From Chromatiales bacterium (GTDB lineage Bacteria > Pseudomonadota > Gammaproteobacteria > Steroidobacterales > GCA-2729495): 64,000 nt of DNA. Positions 1-9,223 of this stretch are shown piece after piece. The notes under the pieces were generated by a model. It worked only from the letters and a program-made list of their open reading frames with translations, was not told the DNA's origin and ran no database searches. The stretch is from positions 62,001 through 126,000 of the forward strand of contig JAEUPZ010000031.1 in NCBI GenBank assembly GCA_016789885.1, read 5' to 3'. Numbering within the stretch: position 1 is the first letter of the stretch; each line of letters starts with the position of its first letter. A program made the position numbers and the translations under genes.

Positions 1-643
1 CGGCCAGCGCCGGCGTGACGGCGTGGGTCAGCAGCAGGTCCAGCCAGCCATCGCGGTCGTCGCCCAGGGCCGCCCGCAGCCGGTCGTCCACGACCCCGCC
101 GGGTAGCCGGGCCGCGGCGGCCCGCGCGGACTCGAGCGGTGCCGTCAGCGGGTCGATGCCGGTGGTTTCGATGAACACGGCCGCATAGCTCGCCTGGCGG
201 ACTGCCGGAGCCGCGCGGCCGGCTGCGGCGCACAGGCAGGCGACGAGCGCGACGACCTCGTCGGCGAGGGTCTGCTGCGTGAAGCCGTGCCGGTACCACT
301 CCAGCAGCGTGAACTCCGGCGCGTGCCAGCGGCCGCGCTCACCGTCACGCCAGACCTTGCCGAGCTGGTAGATGTCCGGCGCGCCGGCGGCGAGCAGGCG
401 CTTCATGTGGTACTCGGGCGACGTGTGCAGCCACAGGCGGCTGGCCGGCGGCCCGGCCAGGGTCGCGGCGACGTTGGCGAGGTGCGGGTCGGTCACGCCA
501 TGGGCCACCAGCGCCGGCGTCTCGACCTCGAGCACGCCGCGGGCGGCGAAGAAGGCGCGGGTGGCCGCCAGCAGCCGGGCCCTGAGCTCCAGGGTCGCCA
601 GGCTCGCCGTGGGCCGCCAGGCCTGGTCGCCCGCCGTGTTCAC
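1..643 (-). CDS. epmA: EF-P--(R)-beta-lysine ligase EpmA (3' part cut by window edge)
   Basis: A class II lysyl-tRNA-synthetase-like enzyme that attaches beta-lysine to a conserved lysine of elongation factor P. Reading leftward from a GTG at 643-641, about 214 residues are visible before the window ends. They include the stretches HTSPEYHMKRLLAAG and ERGRWHAPEFTLLEWYR, which are hallmark motifs of EpmA/PoxA (class II motif 2 region), and there is no N-terminal anticodon-binding domain as in true LysRS. The GTG overlaps the stop of psd by four bases (GTGA), so the two genes are probably translationally coupled. The C-terminal catalytic motif 3 lies outside the window. Identity is secure from motifs; only the exact start is uncertain. 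Confidence 0.9.
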   Translation of the reverse strand, partial: MNTAGDQAWRPTASLATLELRARLLAATRAFFAARGVLEVETPALVAHGVTDPHLANVAATLAGPPASRLWLHTSPEYHMKRLLAAGAPDIYQLGKVWRDGERGRWHAPEFTLLEWYRHGFTQQTLADEVVALVACLCAAAGRAAPAVRQASYAAVFIETTGIDPLTAPLESARAAAARLPGGVVDDRLRAALGDDRDGWLDLLLTHAVTPALA

Positions 644-1521
644 GCGGGCGGGGGAGGGGCGAGGGTGCCGAGGCGCTCGCCGACGCGCACCGTCTCGCCC
701 GGGGCGAGCCCGCTCCGCCACTGGAGCAGGCCGCGGCCGCCGAGCACGATGACCGTCGAGCCCAGGTTGAACTGGCCCAGCCAGTCGCCGGTGGCGAGGC
801 TCACCGGCCGGCCCCCGGCCTGCGGCTCCATCCGCCGGATCGAGCCGTCGCCATTGCCCCGCACGGTGCCGGCGAAGGCCAGACCGATGCTCGCGACATT
901 GAGCGCCCCGACCAGCACCACCGCGAAGGGCCCGGCGGCATGCTCGCAGCGCACGACGACGCGCTCGTTGGCGGCGAAGAGCCCGGGCACCGCCCCCACC
1001 GTGCGCGGATTCACGGCGAGGCGACGGCCCGGCACGTGCACGACGCCGGTCACGGTGCCGCCGAGGGGCATGTGCACGCGGTGATAGTCCCAGGGCGCCA
1101 GATAGATCGTCGCGAAGCTGCCGCCGTCGAAGCGGCCCGCGTCGTCGGGCGTGGTGGCCAGCAGCGTGGCCGCGCTGTAGCGGAAGCCCTTCGCCTGGAT
1201 CAGGTGGCCGCCGGTCACGGTGCCCGCCTGCTCGATGCGGCCGTCGGCCGGGCTGACGACGGCCCCGGGCGCCGGGTCCACCGGTCGCGCCCCGGGCCGC
1301 AGCTCGCGCACGAAGAAGTCGTTCAGCGTCGGGTAGCCCGATGGCACCGGCCGGGCGGCCTCGGCCACGTCGATGCCGTAGGTGCGGACGAAGGTGCGGA
1401 TCTGCCAGTCCTTGAACCACGGTGCGCGCACGGCGGCGAGCCGCTCGACCCCGAGTCCCAGCAGCTGCGCGGGCAGCAGGCGCTGGAACAGCACGAAGAG
1501 CCGGTCGGCGGGGGTTGGCAT
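640..1521 (-). CDS. psd: Phosphatidylserine decarboxylase proenzyme
   Basis: Converts phosphatidylserine to phosphatidylethanolamine at the inner membrane. The 293-residue protein has the family stretch YLAPWDYHRVHMP in the middle. The self-cleavage site LGST lies near residue 253 in the sequence FNLGSTVIVLG; cleavage before its serine generates the pyruvoyl cofactor. Length matches bacterial Psd (about 280-320). The ATG at 1521 lies 17 bases from the divergent prmB ATG at 1539, so both promoters must be packed into or overlap coding sequence. The stop overlaps the GTG of epmA (GTGA). Nothing is anomalous. Confidence 0.96.
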   Translation of the reverse strand: MPTPADRLFVLFQRLLPAQLLGLGVERLAAVRAPWFKDWQIRTFVRTYGIDVAEAARPVPSGYPTLNDFFVRELRPGARPVDPAPGAVVSPADGRIEQAGTVTGGHLIQAKGFRYSAATLLATTPDDAGRFDGGSFATIYLAPWDYHRVHMPLGGTVTGVVHVPGRRLAVNPRTVGAVPGLFAANERVVVRCEHAAGPFAVVLVGALNVASIGLAFAGTVRGNGDGSIRRMEPQAGGRPVSLATGDWLGQFNLGSTVIVLGGRGLLQWRSGLAPGETVRVGERLGTLAPPPPA

Positions 1522-1538
1522 GCCTTATTCTAGCGGCC

Positions 1539-2435
1539 ATGGCACTGGCAGCAGACACCGCGCCCACCGTCGGCGCCCTCATCGACGCGCTCGCGGCCGA
1601 GCTCGAGGCCGCGCGCGTCTATTTCGGCCACGGCACGGCCACGGGCCGCGACGAGGCGGCAGCGCTCATCTACCACGTGATCGGCCTCGACCACGAGGAT
1701 CCCGGCGCCTACGACCGGCGGGTCGATGCCGGCAGCCTCGCGCAGATCCGGATGCTGCTGAAGGATCGCGTCGAGACGCGCAGGCCGCTGCCCTACGTGC
1801 TCGGGGAGGCCTGGTTCGCCGGGCTGCCGTTCTACGTCGACGAGCGCGTGCTGATCCCGCGCTCGCCCTTCGCGGAGCTGCTCACCGGCGCCCTCTATAC
1901 CTGGATCGAGCCCGACGCCGTGCGCCGCGTGCTCGAGATCGGCACCGGCTGCGGCTGCATCGCGGTCGCCGCGGCCCGGGCGTTTCCCGACGCCGTCGTG
2001 GTGGCCACGGACATCTCGGCCGAGGCCCTCGAGGTGGCGGCGCGCAACGTCGGCCGCCACGGCCTCGAGGACCGCATCACGCTGGTGCAGGGCGACCTGT
2101 ACGCGGGCGTGGCCGGGTCCTTCGACGTGATCCTGTCGAACCCGCCCTACGTGCCCGAGCGTGACCTCGCGCGCCTGCCGGCGGAGTACCGGCACGAGCC
2201 GCGGGTCGCCTTCGTCTCCGGCCAGGACGGGATGGAATTGCCGGCGCGGATCCTGCACCATGCCCCGCAGTACCTCGCCCCGGACGGCTGGCTGGCCATC
2301 GAGGTCGGCGGCGGCGCGGGGCTGCTCGAAGAGCGTTTCCCGCGGGTGCCGTTCACCTGGCCCGAGTTCATGCACGGGGGCGACGGTATTGCCCTCGTCA
2401 GCGCCGCCGACCTGGTCGCCGGGCTGCGTTCCTGA
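1539..2435 (+). CDS. prmB: Ribosomal protein uL3 glutamine methyltransferase
   Basis: SAM-dependent N5-glutamine methyltransferase acting on ribosomal protein uL3. The 298-residue protein has a PrmB/HemK-type helical N-terminus and a SAM-binding glycine-rich motif EIGTGCGC at residues 133-140. The catalytic NPPY tetrapeptide is at residues 201-204. The frame stays open upstream to about 1422, but the ATG at 1539 gives the normal family start (Thr/Val-Gly-Ala-Leu-Ile) and avoids overlapping psd. aroC follows 24 bases after its stop, the usual prmB-aroC arrangement of Gammaproteobacteria. PrmC is the alternative assignment, but prmC normally neighbours prfA, so PrmB is favoured. Confidence 0.93.
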   Translation: MALAADTAPTVGALIDALAAELEAARVYFGHGTATGRDEAAALIYHVIGLDHEDPGAYDRRVDAGSLAQIRMLLKDRVETRRPLPYVLGEAWFAGLPFYVDERVLIPRSPFAELLTGALYTWIEPDAVRRVLEIGTGCGCIAVAAARAFPDAVVVATDISAEALEVAARNVGRHGLEDRITLVQGDLYAGVAGSFDVILSNPPYVPERDLARLPAEYRHEPRVAFVSGQDGMELPARILHHAPQYLAPDGWLAIEVGGGAGLLEERFPRVPFTWPEFMHGGDGIALVSAADLVAGLRS

Positions 2436-2459
2436 ACTCCGTCGCGGACTCGAGCCACC

Positions 2460-3563
2460 ATGTCGGGCAACAGCATCGGTCGCCTCTTCACCGTCACCAC
2501 GTTCGGCGAGAGCCACGGGCCGGGCCTCGGCTGCATCGTCGACGGCTGCCCGCCGGGGCTGCCGCTGGCCGAGGCCGACATCCAGCGTGACCTCGAGCGG
2601 CGGCGCCCCGGGCGGTCGCGGCACACGACCCAGCGCCAGGAGCCCGACGCGGTGCGCATCATGTCGGGCGTCTTCGAGGGCCTGACCACCGGCACGCCCA
2701 TCGGCCTCGTCATCGAGAACGTCGACCAGAAGTCGAAGGACTACGCGAAGATCAAGGACCGCTTCCGCCCGGGCCACGCCGACTACAGCTACCAGCAGAA
2801 GTACGGCCTGCGTGACTACCGGGGCGGCGGCCGCTCGTCGGCCCGCGAGACAGCCATGCGCGTCGCCGCGGGGGCCATCGCCCGCAAGTACCTGCGCGAG
2901 CGGCTCGGCGTCGAGATCCGCGGCTACCTGAAGCAGCTCGGCCCCATCGTGCTCGATGCCGTCGACCTGGGCACCATCGACGACAACCCGTTCTTCTGCG
3001 CCGACCCGGCGCGGGTTCCCGAGCTCGAGGCCTACATGGACGCGCTGCGCAAGGAAGGCGACTCCATCGGCGCGCGCATCAACGTGCTGGCGACCGGCGT
3101 CCCGCCGGGCCTCGGCGAGCCGGTGTTCGACAAGCTCGAGGCCGACCTCGCCCACGCCCTGATGGGCATCAACGCGGTGCGCGCCGTCGAGCTCGGCGCC
3201 GGTTTCGCCGTGGTCGTGCAGAAGGGCACCGAGCACCGCGACGAACTGACCCCGGCCGGGTTCCGGCAGAACGCCTCGGGCGGCGTCCTGGGCGGCATTT
3301 CCACGGGCCAGGACATCGAGCTCAGCATGGCGCTGAAGCCCACCTCCAGCCTGCGCCTGCCGGGCGACACCATCGACGAGGAGGGCGAGGCGGTCGATGT
3401 GGCCACCACCGGCCGCCACGACCCCTGCGTCGGCCTGCGGGCGGCGCCGATCGCCGAGGCCATGGTGGCCATCGTCCTGCTCGACCACTACCTGCGCCAC
3501 CGGGGCCAGAACGCCGACGTGCGTCCGCTGACGCCGGTCATCCCGCCCGCCGCCGGCCGCTGA
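2460..3563 (+). CDS. aroC: Chorismate synthase
   Basis: Last step of the shikimate pathway: 5-enolpyruvylshikimate-3-phosphate to chorismate, using reduced FMN. The 367-residue protein matches the family in length and opens with the classic signature [20 protein letters not shown]. Further signatures are [14 protein letters not shown] and [18 protein letters not shown] (FMN/substrate binding), and the late [17 protein letters not shown] motif. It is co-directional with prmB, 24 bases downstream, and probably shares its transcript. After the stop, a perfect palindrome separates it from asd. Confidence 0.98.
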   Translation: MSGNSIGRLFTVTTFGESHGPGLGCIVDGCPPGLPLAEADIQRDLERRRPGRSRHTTQRQEPDAVRIMSGVFEGLTTGTPIGLVIENVDQKSKDYAKIKDRFRPGHADYSYQQKYGLRDYRGGGRSSARETAMRVAAGAIARKYLRERLGVEIRGYLKQLGPIVLDAVDLGTIDDNPFFCADPARVPELEAYMDALRKEGDSIGARINVLATGVPPGLGEPVFDKLEADLAHALMGINAVRAVELGAGFAVVVQKGTEHRDELTPAGFRQNASGGVLGGISTGQDIELSMALKPTSSLRLPGDTIDEEGEAVDVATTGRHDPCVGLRAAPIAEAMVAIVLLDHYLRHRGQNADVRPLTPVIPPAAGR

Positions 3564-3593
3564 AACCGGCCATTGCCGCGGGTTTCGGGGATT

Positions 3594-3611
3594 GTTTTCC
3601 CCGGGGAAAAC
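3594..3611. promoter_or_regulatory. Perfect 18-bp palindrome upstream of asd
   Basis: GTTTTCCCC followed immediately by GGGGAAAAC is an uninterrupted dyad in the 115-base gap between aroC and asd. It is 68 bases before the asd ATG. It has no loop, so it suits a dimeric DNA-binding protein better than an RNA terminator. A TTGTTT hexamer overlaps its left arm and TAAGCT follows 15 bases on, so a weak promoter could be embedded. Function is inferred only. Confidence 0.5.
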
Positions 3612-3678
3612 CCTAAGCTTCGCGCACTTCGCCGCCGCCCGCCGGGCCGGCGGCCGACCATCGCAAGGCACCACAGAC

Positions 3679-4707
3679 ATGGCACGCAAGAACGCTTATC
3701 GGGTCGCAGTTGCCGGGGCCACCGGGCTCGTCGGCGAAACCATGCTGCAGGTCCTGGCCGAGCGGAAGTTCCCGGTGGCGGAGCTCATCCCGCTGGCCAG
3801 TGCCCGGTCCGTGGGCAAGACCATCACCTGGCAGGGCCAGGCCGTGCCGGTGCGCGACCTCGCCACCTTCGACTTCGCAGGCGTCGACATCGGCCTCTTC
3901 TCGGCCGGTGGCTCGGTGTCCGGTGAGCACGCGCCGCGGGCAGGTGCGGCCGGCTGCGTCGTCGTCGACAACACGTCGCGGTTCCGTTACGACGCCGACA
4001 TCCCGCTGGTGGTGCCCGAGGTCAACCCCGAGGCCATCGCCCGGTACCCGGTGCGCAACATCATCGCGAACCCCAACTGCTCGACCATCCAGATGGTCGT
4101 GGCGCTCAAGCCCCTGCACGACGCCGCCGGCATCACCCGCATCAACGTCGCCACCTACCAGTCGGTGTCGGGGGCGGGGCGCCGGTCCGTCGAGGCCCTG
4201 CGTGCCCAGGCGGCGGCGATCCTCGCCGGCGAGGAGCCGGTGACGGGCAGTGCCGCCAAGCCCATCGGCTTCAACGTGGTCCCCCACATCGATGACTTCC
4301 AGGACAACGGCTACACCAAGGAAGAAATGAAGATGGTGTGGGAGACCCGGAAGATCCTGGGTGACGACAGCATCCTCGTGAACCCGACCGCCGTCCGGGT
4401 GCCGGTCTTCTTCGGCCACTCCGAGGCGGTGCACATCGAGACCCGCCGCAAGCTCACGGCTGCCGAGGCCCGCGACCTCCTGGCCCGCACCCCGGGGGTC
4501 ACGGTCATGGACGACCACCGCCTCGGCGGCTACCCAACCGCCCTGACCGATGCCGCGCACCGTGACCCGGTCTACGTCGGCCGGATCCGGGAAGACATAT
4601 CCTGTGAGCGGGGACTCTCGCTGTGGGTCGTGGCGGACAACATCCGCAAGGGTGCGGCCCTCAACAGCGTGCAGATCGCCGAGATTTTGGTGCGGGACTA
4701 CTTGTAG
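3679..4707 (+). CDS. asd: Aspartate-semialdehyde dehydrogenase
   Basis: NADPH-dependent reduction of aspartyl phosphate to aspartate semialdehyde, the branch point to lysine/diaminopimelate, threonine and methionine. The 342-residue protein begins with the nucleotide-binding motif GATGLVGETM. The catalytic cysteine sits in NPNCSTIQMV near residue 136. The ATG at 3679 is chosen because the family begins a few residues before the Rossmann beta strand; an upstream in-frame extension to 3592 would run through the palindrome. The next gene is fimV, an arrangement also seen in pseudomonads and relatives. Its final codons form one arm of a hairpin. Confidence 0.95.
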   Translation: MARKNAYRVAVAGATGLVGETMLQVLAERKFPVAELIPLASARSVGKTITWQGQAVPVRDLATFDFAGVDIGLFSAGGSVSGEHAPRAGAAGCVVVDNTSRFRYDADIPLVVPEVNPEAIARYPVRNIIANPNCSTIQMVVALKPLHDAAGITRINVATYQSVSGAGRRSVEALRAQAAAILAGEEPVTGSAAKPIGFNVVPHIDDFQDNGYTKEEMKMVWETRKILGDDSILVNPTAVRVPVFFGHSEAVHIETRRKLTAAEARDLLARTPGVTVMDDHRLGGYPTALTDAAHRDPVYVGRIREDISCERGLSLWVVADNIRKGAALNSVQIAEILVRDYL

Positions 4708-4732
4708 GCTATAGTCCCGCCGGGCATTTTTT
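4692..4732 (+). terminator. Hairpin overlapping the asd stop codon, followed by a T-run
   Basis: GCGGGACTA at 4692-4700 pairs perfectly with TAGTCCCGC at 4712-4720, leaving an 11-base loop that contains the asd TAG stop. Six bases later comes a run of six T (4727-4732). The distance between stem and T-run is longer than usual, so termination may be partial. The sequence TATAGT at 4710-4715, inside the structure, could alternatively be a -10 element for fimV. Confidence 0.5.
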
Positions 4733-4784
4733 CCGCGGAATCACAGGGTTCCGCGGGGGCATTCGCGGCATTTCGGGGGCAACC

Positions 4785-7529
4785 ATGGCGCGCGTACTGA
4801 TCGCGGCAGTGGCATTTTCCATTGGCCTGTTGCCGCTGGCCGGCCACGCGCTCGGCCTCGGTGAGATCCGGGCGCGCTCGGCACTGGGCCAGCCCTTCGT
4901 CGCCGACATTCCCCTGGCCATCGACTCGCCCGACGAGCTTCGCGACCTCAATGTCGTGCTCGCCCCCCCCGAGACCTTCGCCCGCTTCGGGCTCGACCGT
5001 CCGCCGGGCCTCGCCGAGCTGCGCTTCAGCGTCGACCCGACGGCCACCCCGCCGGTCATCCGCGTGTCGTCGACGCGGCCGGTCAGCGAACCCTTCCTCT
5101 CGCTGCTGCTCGAGGTGTCCTGGCCGAAGGGCCGGCTGCTGCGCGAGTACACGGTGCTGCTCGATCCACCCGCCTTCGACGAGCGGGCTACGCCGGCGGC
5201 GGCCGCGCCCCCGGTGGCGCCTCGGCCGGCGGCCGCGCCACGCCCCGTCGAGCGGGCGGCGCCGGCACCTGCTGCGGCACCCGCCGCGGCGGTGGGCGAG
5301 ACCCAGGCGGGTGGCAGCTATACGGTCGTCCGGGGCGATACCCTCTCGGGCATCGCCCGCGAACTGCGGCCTGACCCGGGCGTCTCGCTGAACCAGGTCA
5401 TGCTGGCCCTCTACCGGGCCAACCCCGAGGCCTTCCTCGGCAACATCAACCGGCTCAAGGCCGGGGCCGTCCTGCGCCTGCCGTCGCGCGACGCGATGGC
5501 TGGCCTCGGGCGTACCGACGCGGACGCCGAAGTCGTTCGGCAGATGGCCGAGTGGCGGGAGCCCGGAACTGGTGACGCCGCCGGCGCCCGGCTCCAGCTC
5601 GTGCCGCCGGCGCCCGGCACGGTACCGACGGGCGCCCAGGCCGATCGCGTGCGCCAGCTCGAGGCGGAACTGGCCGAGAGCCGCCGCCTGCTGGAGCTGC
5701 GCAGCCGCGAGCTCCAGGCGCTGCAGCAGCGCCTCGGCGTCGAGCCTGCCGCTGCGCCCCCGGCCCCAGAACCGGTGGCCGAGGCCGAACCGGCCGGACA
5801 GCCGGAGGCCGCCGTCGAGCGGTTGCCGGGCGAAGGTCCGGCGGAAAGCGCCCCGGCCGCGGCGCCGGCCGAACAACGAGCCCGGCGACCCAAGGCCCCG
5901 GCGCCGCCCGTCGACGGTCCGGGTGGCGGCATCGTCGACACCGTCAGCGGCCTGGTCCTGAACCAGTGGTTCCTCGGCGCGGCGGCCCTGGTGCTGCTCG
6001 GCGCCTACCTGCTGTACCGCCGTCGCTCGGCTGCCGACGACACGTCCCGCTACGCCGACGACGGTCCCCAGATGCTGTCGCCGGCCATGGCGGGCGGCGC
6101 GGCACGCCGCGGTGACGAGCCATTCCTGGTGGAAGAGGGCACGGCTTCGGGGCCTTCGGCGGCCACGGGCACGTTCGCCGTCGCCGATCTCGAGGCGCCC
6201 CTCGAGCGCACCATCAGCACCGAAGGTGGGATGCAGCTCGACCAGTCCGATGCCATCGCCGAGGCCGACTTCCATTCCGCCTACGGCCTGTATGACCAGG
6301 CCGCCGAGATCCTCAACCGGGCACTGCGCGCCGAGCCCGACCGGCGGGACCTGCGGCTGAAGCTGCTCGAGGTCTACTTCAGCTGGGAGAACAAGGCCGC
6401 CTTCCTCGACGAGGCGCGTGCCTTCCGGGCGCAGCTCGGCAGCGGCAGCGACCCGGACTGGAGCAAGGTCCAGATCATGGGACGGCAGCTGTGTCCCGGC
6501 GATCCGCTGTTCGCAGGCTCCGCGCCCGGCGACGCAGCCGCCAAGGTCGCAGCGGCCGCGGCGGCGCCGGCGGCCGCCGCTGCGCTCGACCTCGATCTCG
6601 ACCTGACGTCCGACCACCCTGCCGACCTGCCCGACCTGATCGACTTCGACCTGGGCGAAGGGGCCCCGGGCGACGGCGACGCAACGACCCTGGCGCCATC
6701 CCCGGGCAGTACCATGGAGACCCCGACCATCGAGGCCCGGGCCTTCGACTCCCCGACCATGGAGACGCCGACCATCGAGTCGCCGGCCATGGAGCCGCCG
6801 ACGATGGAGACCCCCACCATCGAGTCGCTGCTCGACGACGATTTCGACCTGACCGATGCGGCAGGTCCTGCCGGCCAGCGCGCGGCGGGCGATTCGCCGA
6901 CGGTCGAGGCCCCGACGCTGGAGTCCGTCGCGCCGGGCTGGGCGCCGGGGACGCAGAAGCGCTTTCCCTCCAGCGCCGAGCAGACGGGGGAGATCGACCT
7001 CGAGGACCTGGGCCTCGACCTGACCGGTCTCGACGAGGCCGCCACCGGGCTGAAGGATGTGGCCGCCGACCTGGACCTGGGCGCGATGGGCGCCACCTCC
7101 GTGTCGCTGCCGGGCCTGGACGCCGGTGAGACGGCGTCGACGGGCCGGCTCGAGGCGCAGTCGTTCGACATCGGGATCACGGCAGGTGATACGGCCGAGC
7201 AGCCCGCGCCTGCCATCGAGGACACCGCCGAGCAGCCCCGTGTACCGCTCGTCGACCTGTCCTATGACTCGGCGGAACTCGCCGGCCTCGATTTCGACCT
7301 CGACGACGGCACCGGCCTCGGCATCGAGCCCACGGCCAGCCTCGCCGGGGGGCGTGGGCCCGACGGCCCGACCATGACCGAGGTTGGCACCAAGCTCGAC
7401 CTGGCGCGGGCCTACATCGACATGGGTGATCCCGACGGCGCCCGCAGCATCCTCAACGAGGTTCTCGAAGAGGGTGATCCCGGCCAGCGGCAGGAAGCCC
7501 GCAAGCTGCTCACCGAACTGACCAGCTGA
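4785..7529 (+). CDS. fimV: FimV/HubP-like polar peptidoglycan-binding protein
   Basis: Polar organiser that binds peptidoglycan and supports type IV pilus assembly and pole marking in Gammaproteobacteria. The 914-residue protein has a signal peptide, then the FimV N-terminal region (LGEIRARSALGQPF). A LysM domain follows at about residues 178-236 (YTVVRGDTLSGIAREL), then a Pro/Ala/Glu-rich coiled segment. One transmembrane helix at about 392-412 is followed by RRR, and a long acidic cytoplasmic tail ends in the conserved FimV C-terminal TPR-like domain (LDLARAYIDMGDPDGARSIL, about 868-890). The tail carries tandem METPTIE-type repeats at about 644-682. The ATG at 4785 directly precedes the signal peptide. 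Confidence 0.93.
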   Translation: MARVLIAAVAFSIGLLPLAGHALGLGEIRARSALGQPFVADIPLAIDSPDELRDLNVVLAPPETFARFGLDRPPGLAELRFSVDPTATPPVIRVSSTRPVSEPFLSLLLEVSWPKGRLLREYTVLLDPPAFDERATPAAAAPPVAPRPAAAPRPVERAAPAPAAAPAAAVGETQAGGSYTVVRGDTLSGIARELRPDPGVSLNQVMLALYRANPEAFLGNINRLKAGAVLRLPSRDAMAGLGRTDADAEVVRQMAEWREPGTGDAAGARLQLVPPAPGTVPTGAQADRVRQLEAELAESRRLLELRSRELQALQQRLGVEPAAAPPAPEPVAEAEPAGQPEAAVERLPGEGPAESAPAAAPAEQRARRPKAPAPPVDGPGGGIVDTVSGLVLNQWFLGAAALVLLGAYLLYRRRSAADDTSRYADDGPQMLSPAMAGGAARRGDEPFLVEEGTASGPSAATGTFAVADLEAPLERTISTEGGMQLDQSDAIAEADFHSAYGLYDQAAEILNRALRAEPDRRDLRLKLLEVYFSWENKAAFLDEARAFRAQLGSGSDPDWSKVQIMGRQLCPGDPLFAGSAPGDAAAKVAAAAAAPAAAAALDLDLDLTSDHPADLPDLIDFDLGEGAPGDGDATTLAPSPGSTMETPTIEARAFDSPTMETPTIESPAMEPPTMETPTIESLLDDDFDLTDAAGPAGQRAAGDSPTVEAPTLESVAPGWAPGTQKRFPSSAEQTGEIDLEDLGLDLTGLDEAATGLKDVAADLDLGAMGATSVSLPGLDAGETASTGRLEAQSFDIGITAGDTAEQPAPAIEDTAEQPRVPLVDLSYDSAELAGLDFDLDDGTGLGIEPTASLAGGRGPDGPTMTEVGTKLDLARAYIDMGDPDGARSILNEVLEEGDPGQRQEARKLLTELTS

Positions 7530-7539
7530 ACCGTCCGGC

Positions 7540-8343
7540 GTGCGGTTTGCGGCCGGCCTCGAGTACGACGGCACGGGCTATGCCGGCTGGCAGGTCCAGA
7601 GCCATGCGCCTAGCGTCCAGGGGGCGCTGAACGCCGCCATCGCCGCGGTGGCCGACCACCCGGTCAGCACCCTCGCTGCGGGCCGGACCGACGCCGGCGT
7701 CCACGCCACCGCCCAGGTGGTGCACTTCGATTCCCACGCCGTGCGCAGCGACCGCTCGTGGCTGCTCGGCATCAACAGCAACCTGCCCGATGACATGGTC
7801 GTGCGCTGGGTATGCCCGGTGCCGGACCACTTCCACGCCCGCCACGCCGCCCGCAGCCGGACCTACTGCTACTTCATCGCCCTGGCGCCGGTCCGGCCTG
7901 CCCTTGCCCGGCACCGGGCCTGGTGGGTGCGCGAACCGCTGGATACGCGTGCGATGCGTGCGGCAGCCGCGCTGCTGGTGGGGGAGCACGACTTTTCGTC
8001 GTTCCGGGGCGCCGGCTGCCAGGCGAAGAGTCCGGTGCGGCGCCTCGACGTGCTCGACGTGCGGCCCGTCGACGGTGGCCTCTGCCTCGTGGCCCGGGCC
8101 ACGGGCTTCCTCCACCACATGGTGCGGAACCTGGCGGGGGCGCTGGCGGCCGTCGGCCGGGGCGAGCGGGAGCCTGCTTCGGTGTCGTCCCTGCTGGCCG
8201 CGCGCGACCGCCGGCTGGCGCCCCCGACCGCGCCGCCCCAGGGGCTCTACCTGGCCGCCGTCGACTACCCGCCGGAGTACGGCCTGCCGGCGACGCCCGG
8301 GGACGGGGTCCGGCTGCCGGGACTTGGTATCATCACGCCATGA
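7540..8343 (+). CDS. truA: tRNA pseudouridine(38-40) synthase TruA
   Basis: Isomerises uridines 38, 39 and 40 in the anticodon arm of many tRNAs. The 267-residue protein starts at a GTG 10 bases after fimV. It shows the TruA motifs [10 protein letters not shown] and [18 protein letters not shown], with the catalytic aspartate at residue 51, and [11 protein letters not shown] near the C-terminus. Its TGA overlaps the accD ATG (ATGA). In several relatives trpF, sometimes with trpBA, lies between truA and accD; here nothing does. Confidence 0.96.
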   Translation: MRFAAGLEYDGTGYAGWQVQSHAPSVQGALNAAIAAVADHPVSTLAAGRTDAGVHATAQVVHFDSHAVRSDRSWLLGINSNLPDDMVVRWVCPVPDHFHARHAARSRTYCYFIALAPVRPALARHRAWWVREPLDTRAMRAAAALLVGEHDFSSFRGAGCQAKSPVRRLDVLDVRPVDGGLCLVARATGFLHHMVRNLAGALAAVGRGEREPASVSSLLAARDRRLAPPTAPPQGLYLAAVDYPPEYGLPATPGDGVRLPGLGIITP

Positions 8344-9212
8344 GCTGGTTCGAGAAGCTGATGCCCTCGCGCATCAAGACGGAGCGCCGCACGCGCTCCG
8401 TCCCCGAGGGCCTGTGGATCAAGTGCCCGCAGTGCAGCGCGCAGCTCTATCGCGCCGAGCTCGAGCGCAACCTGCAGGTCTGCCCCAAGTGCAACCACCA
8501 CATGCGGCTCGCCGCGCGCGACCGGCTGCAGGTGTTCCTCGACCCGGGCACCGGCCGGGAGCTGGCCGAGAAGCTGCGCCCCGAGGACCCGCTGAAGTTC
8601 AAGGACACGAAGCCCTACAAGACCCGGCTCGCCCAGGCCCAGAAGGAGACCGGTGAGCGCGACGCCCTGATCTGCATGGCGGGCCTGCTCAAGGGCCAGC
8701 CGGTGGTGGCGAGCGCCTTCGAGTTCCGCTTCATGGGCGGCTCCATGGGCTCGGTGGTGGGGGAGAAGTTCGCCCGCGCCGCGACCCACGCCTGCGAGCA
8801 GCGGGTGCCGTTCATCTCGTTCGCGGCCAGCGGCGGCGCCCGCATGCAGGAGGCGCTGCTATCGCTGCTGCAGATGGCGAAGACGAGTGCCGCGCTCGCG
8901 GCGCTGGCCGAGGCCCGCGTGCCGTACGTCTCGGTCATGACCGATCCCACCACGGGGGGCGTGTCGGCGAGCCTCGCCATGCTGGGCGACGTCAACATCG
9001 CCGAGCCCAACGCGCTGATCGGCTTCGCCGGTCCGCGCGTGATCCAGCAGACGGTGCGCGAGACGCTGCCCGACGGCTTCCAGCGCAGCGAGTTCCTGCT
9101 CGAGCACGGCGCCCTCGACATGATCGTCGACCGCCGGCAGATGCGCGACGAGATCGCGGCGCTCCTCGCCAAGCTGCAGAAGCTGCCGCCGCCCGAAGTG
9201 CCGGCCGCCTGA
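8340..9212 (+). CDS. accD: Acetyl-CoA carboxylase carboxyltransferase beta subunit
   Basis: Beta subunit of the carboxyltransferase that makes malonyl-CoA for fatty acid synthesis, partnering AccA. The 290-residue protein has the N-terminal zinc ribbon (Cys29, Cys32, Cys48, Cys51) that is diagnostic of bacterial AccD. A crotonase-like domain follows, with [19 protein letters not shown] and [16 protein letters not shown]. The ATG is inside the truA stop (4-base overlap), so the genes are coupled. folC starts 12 bases after its stop, the common accD-folC pair. Confidence 0.97.
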   Translation: MSWFEKLMPSRIKTERRTRSVPEGLWIKCPQCSAQLYRAELERNLQVCPKCNHHMRLAARDRLQVFLDPGTGRELAEKLRPEDPLKFKDTKPYKTRLAQAQKETGERDALICMAGLLKGQPVVASAFEFRFMGGSMGSVVGEKFARAATHACEQRVPFISFAASGGARMQEALLSLLQMAKTSAALAALAEARVPYVSVMTDPTTGGVSASLAMLGDVNIAEPNALIGFAGPRVIQQTVRETLPDGFQRSEFLLEHGALDMIVDRRQMRDEIAALLAKLQKLPPPEVPAA

Positions 9213-9223
9213 GCGGCGCTGCG

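Noticed and set aside
4698..7574. Very long open frame antisense to fimV (and similar antisense frames elsewhere, for example 1530-3689)
   Set aside because: In GC-rich DNA, codon bias leaves antisense frames open. The translated sequence is low-complexity and matches no family, while fimV on the other strand is unambiguous.
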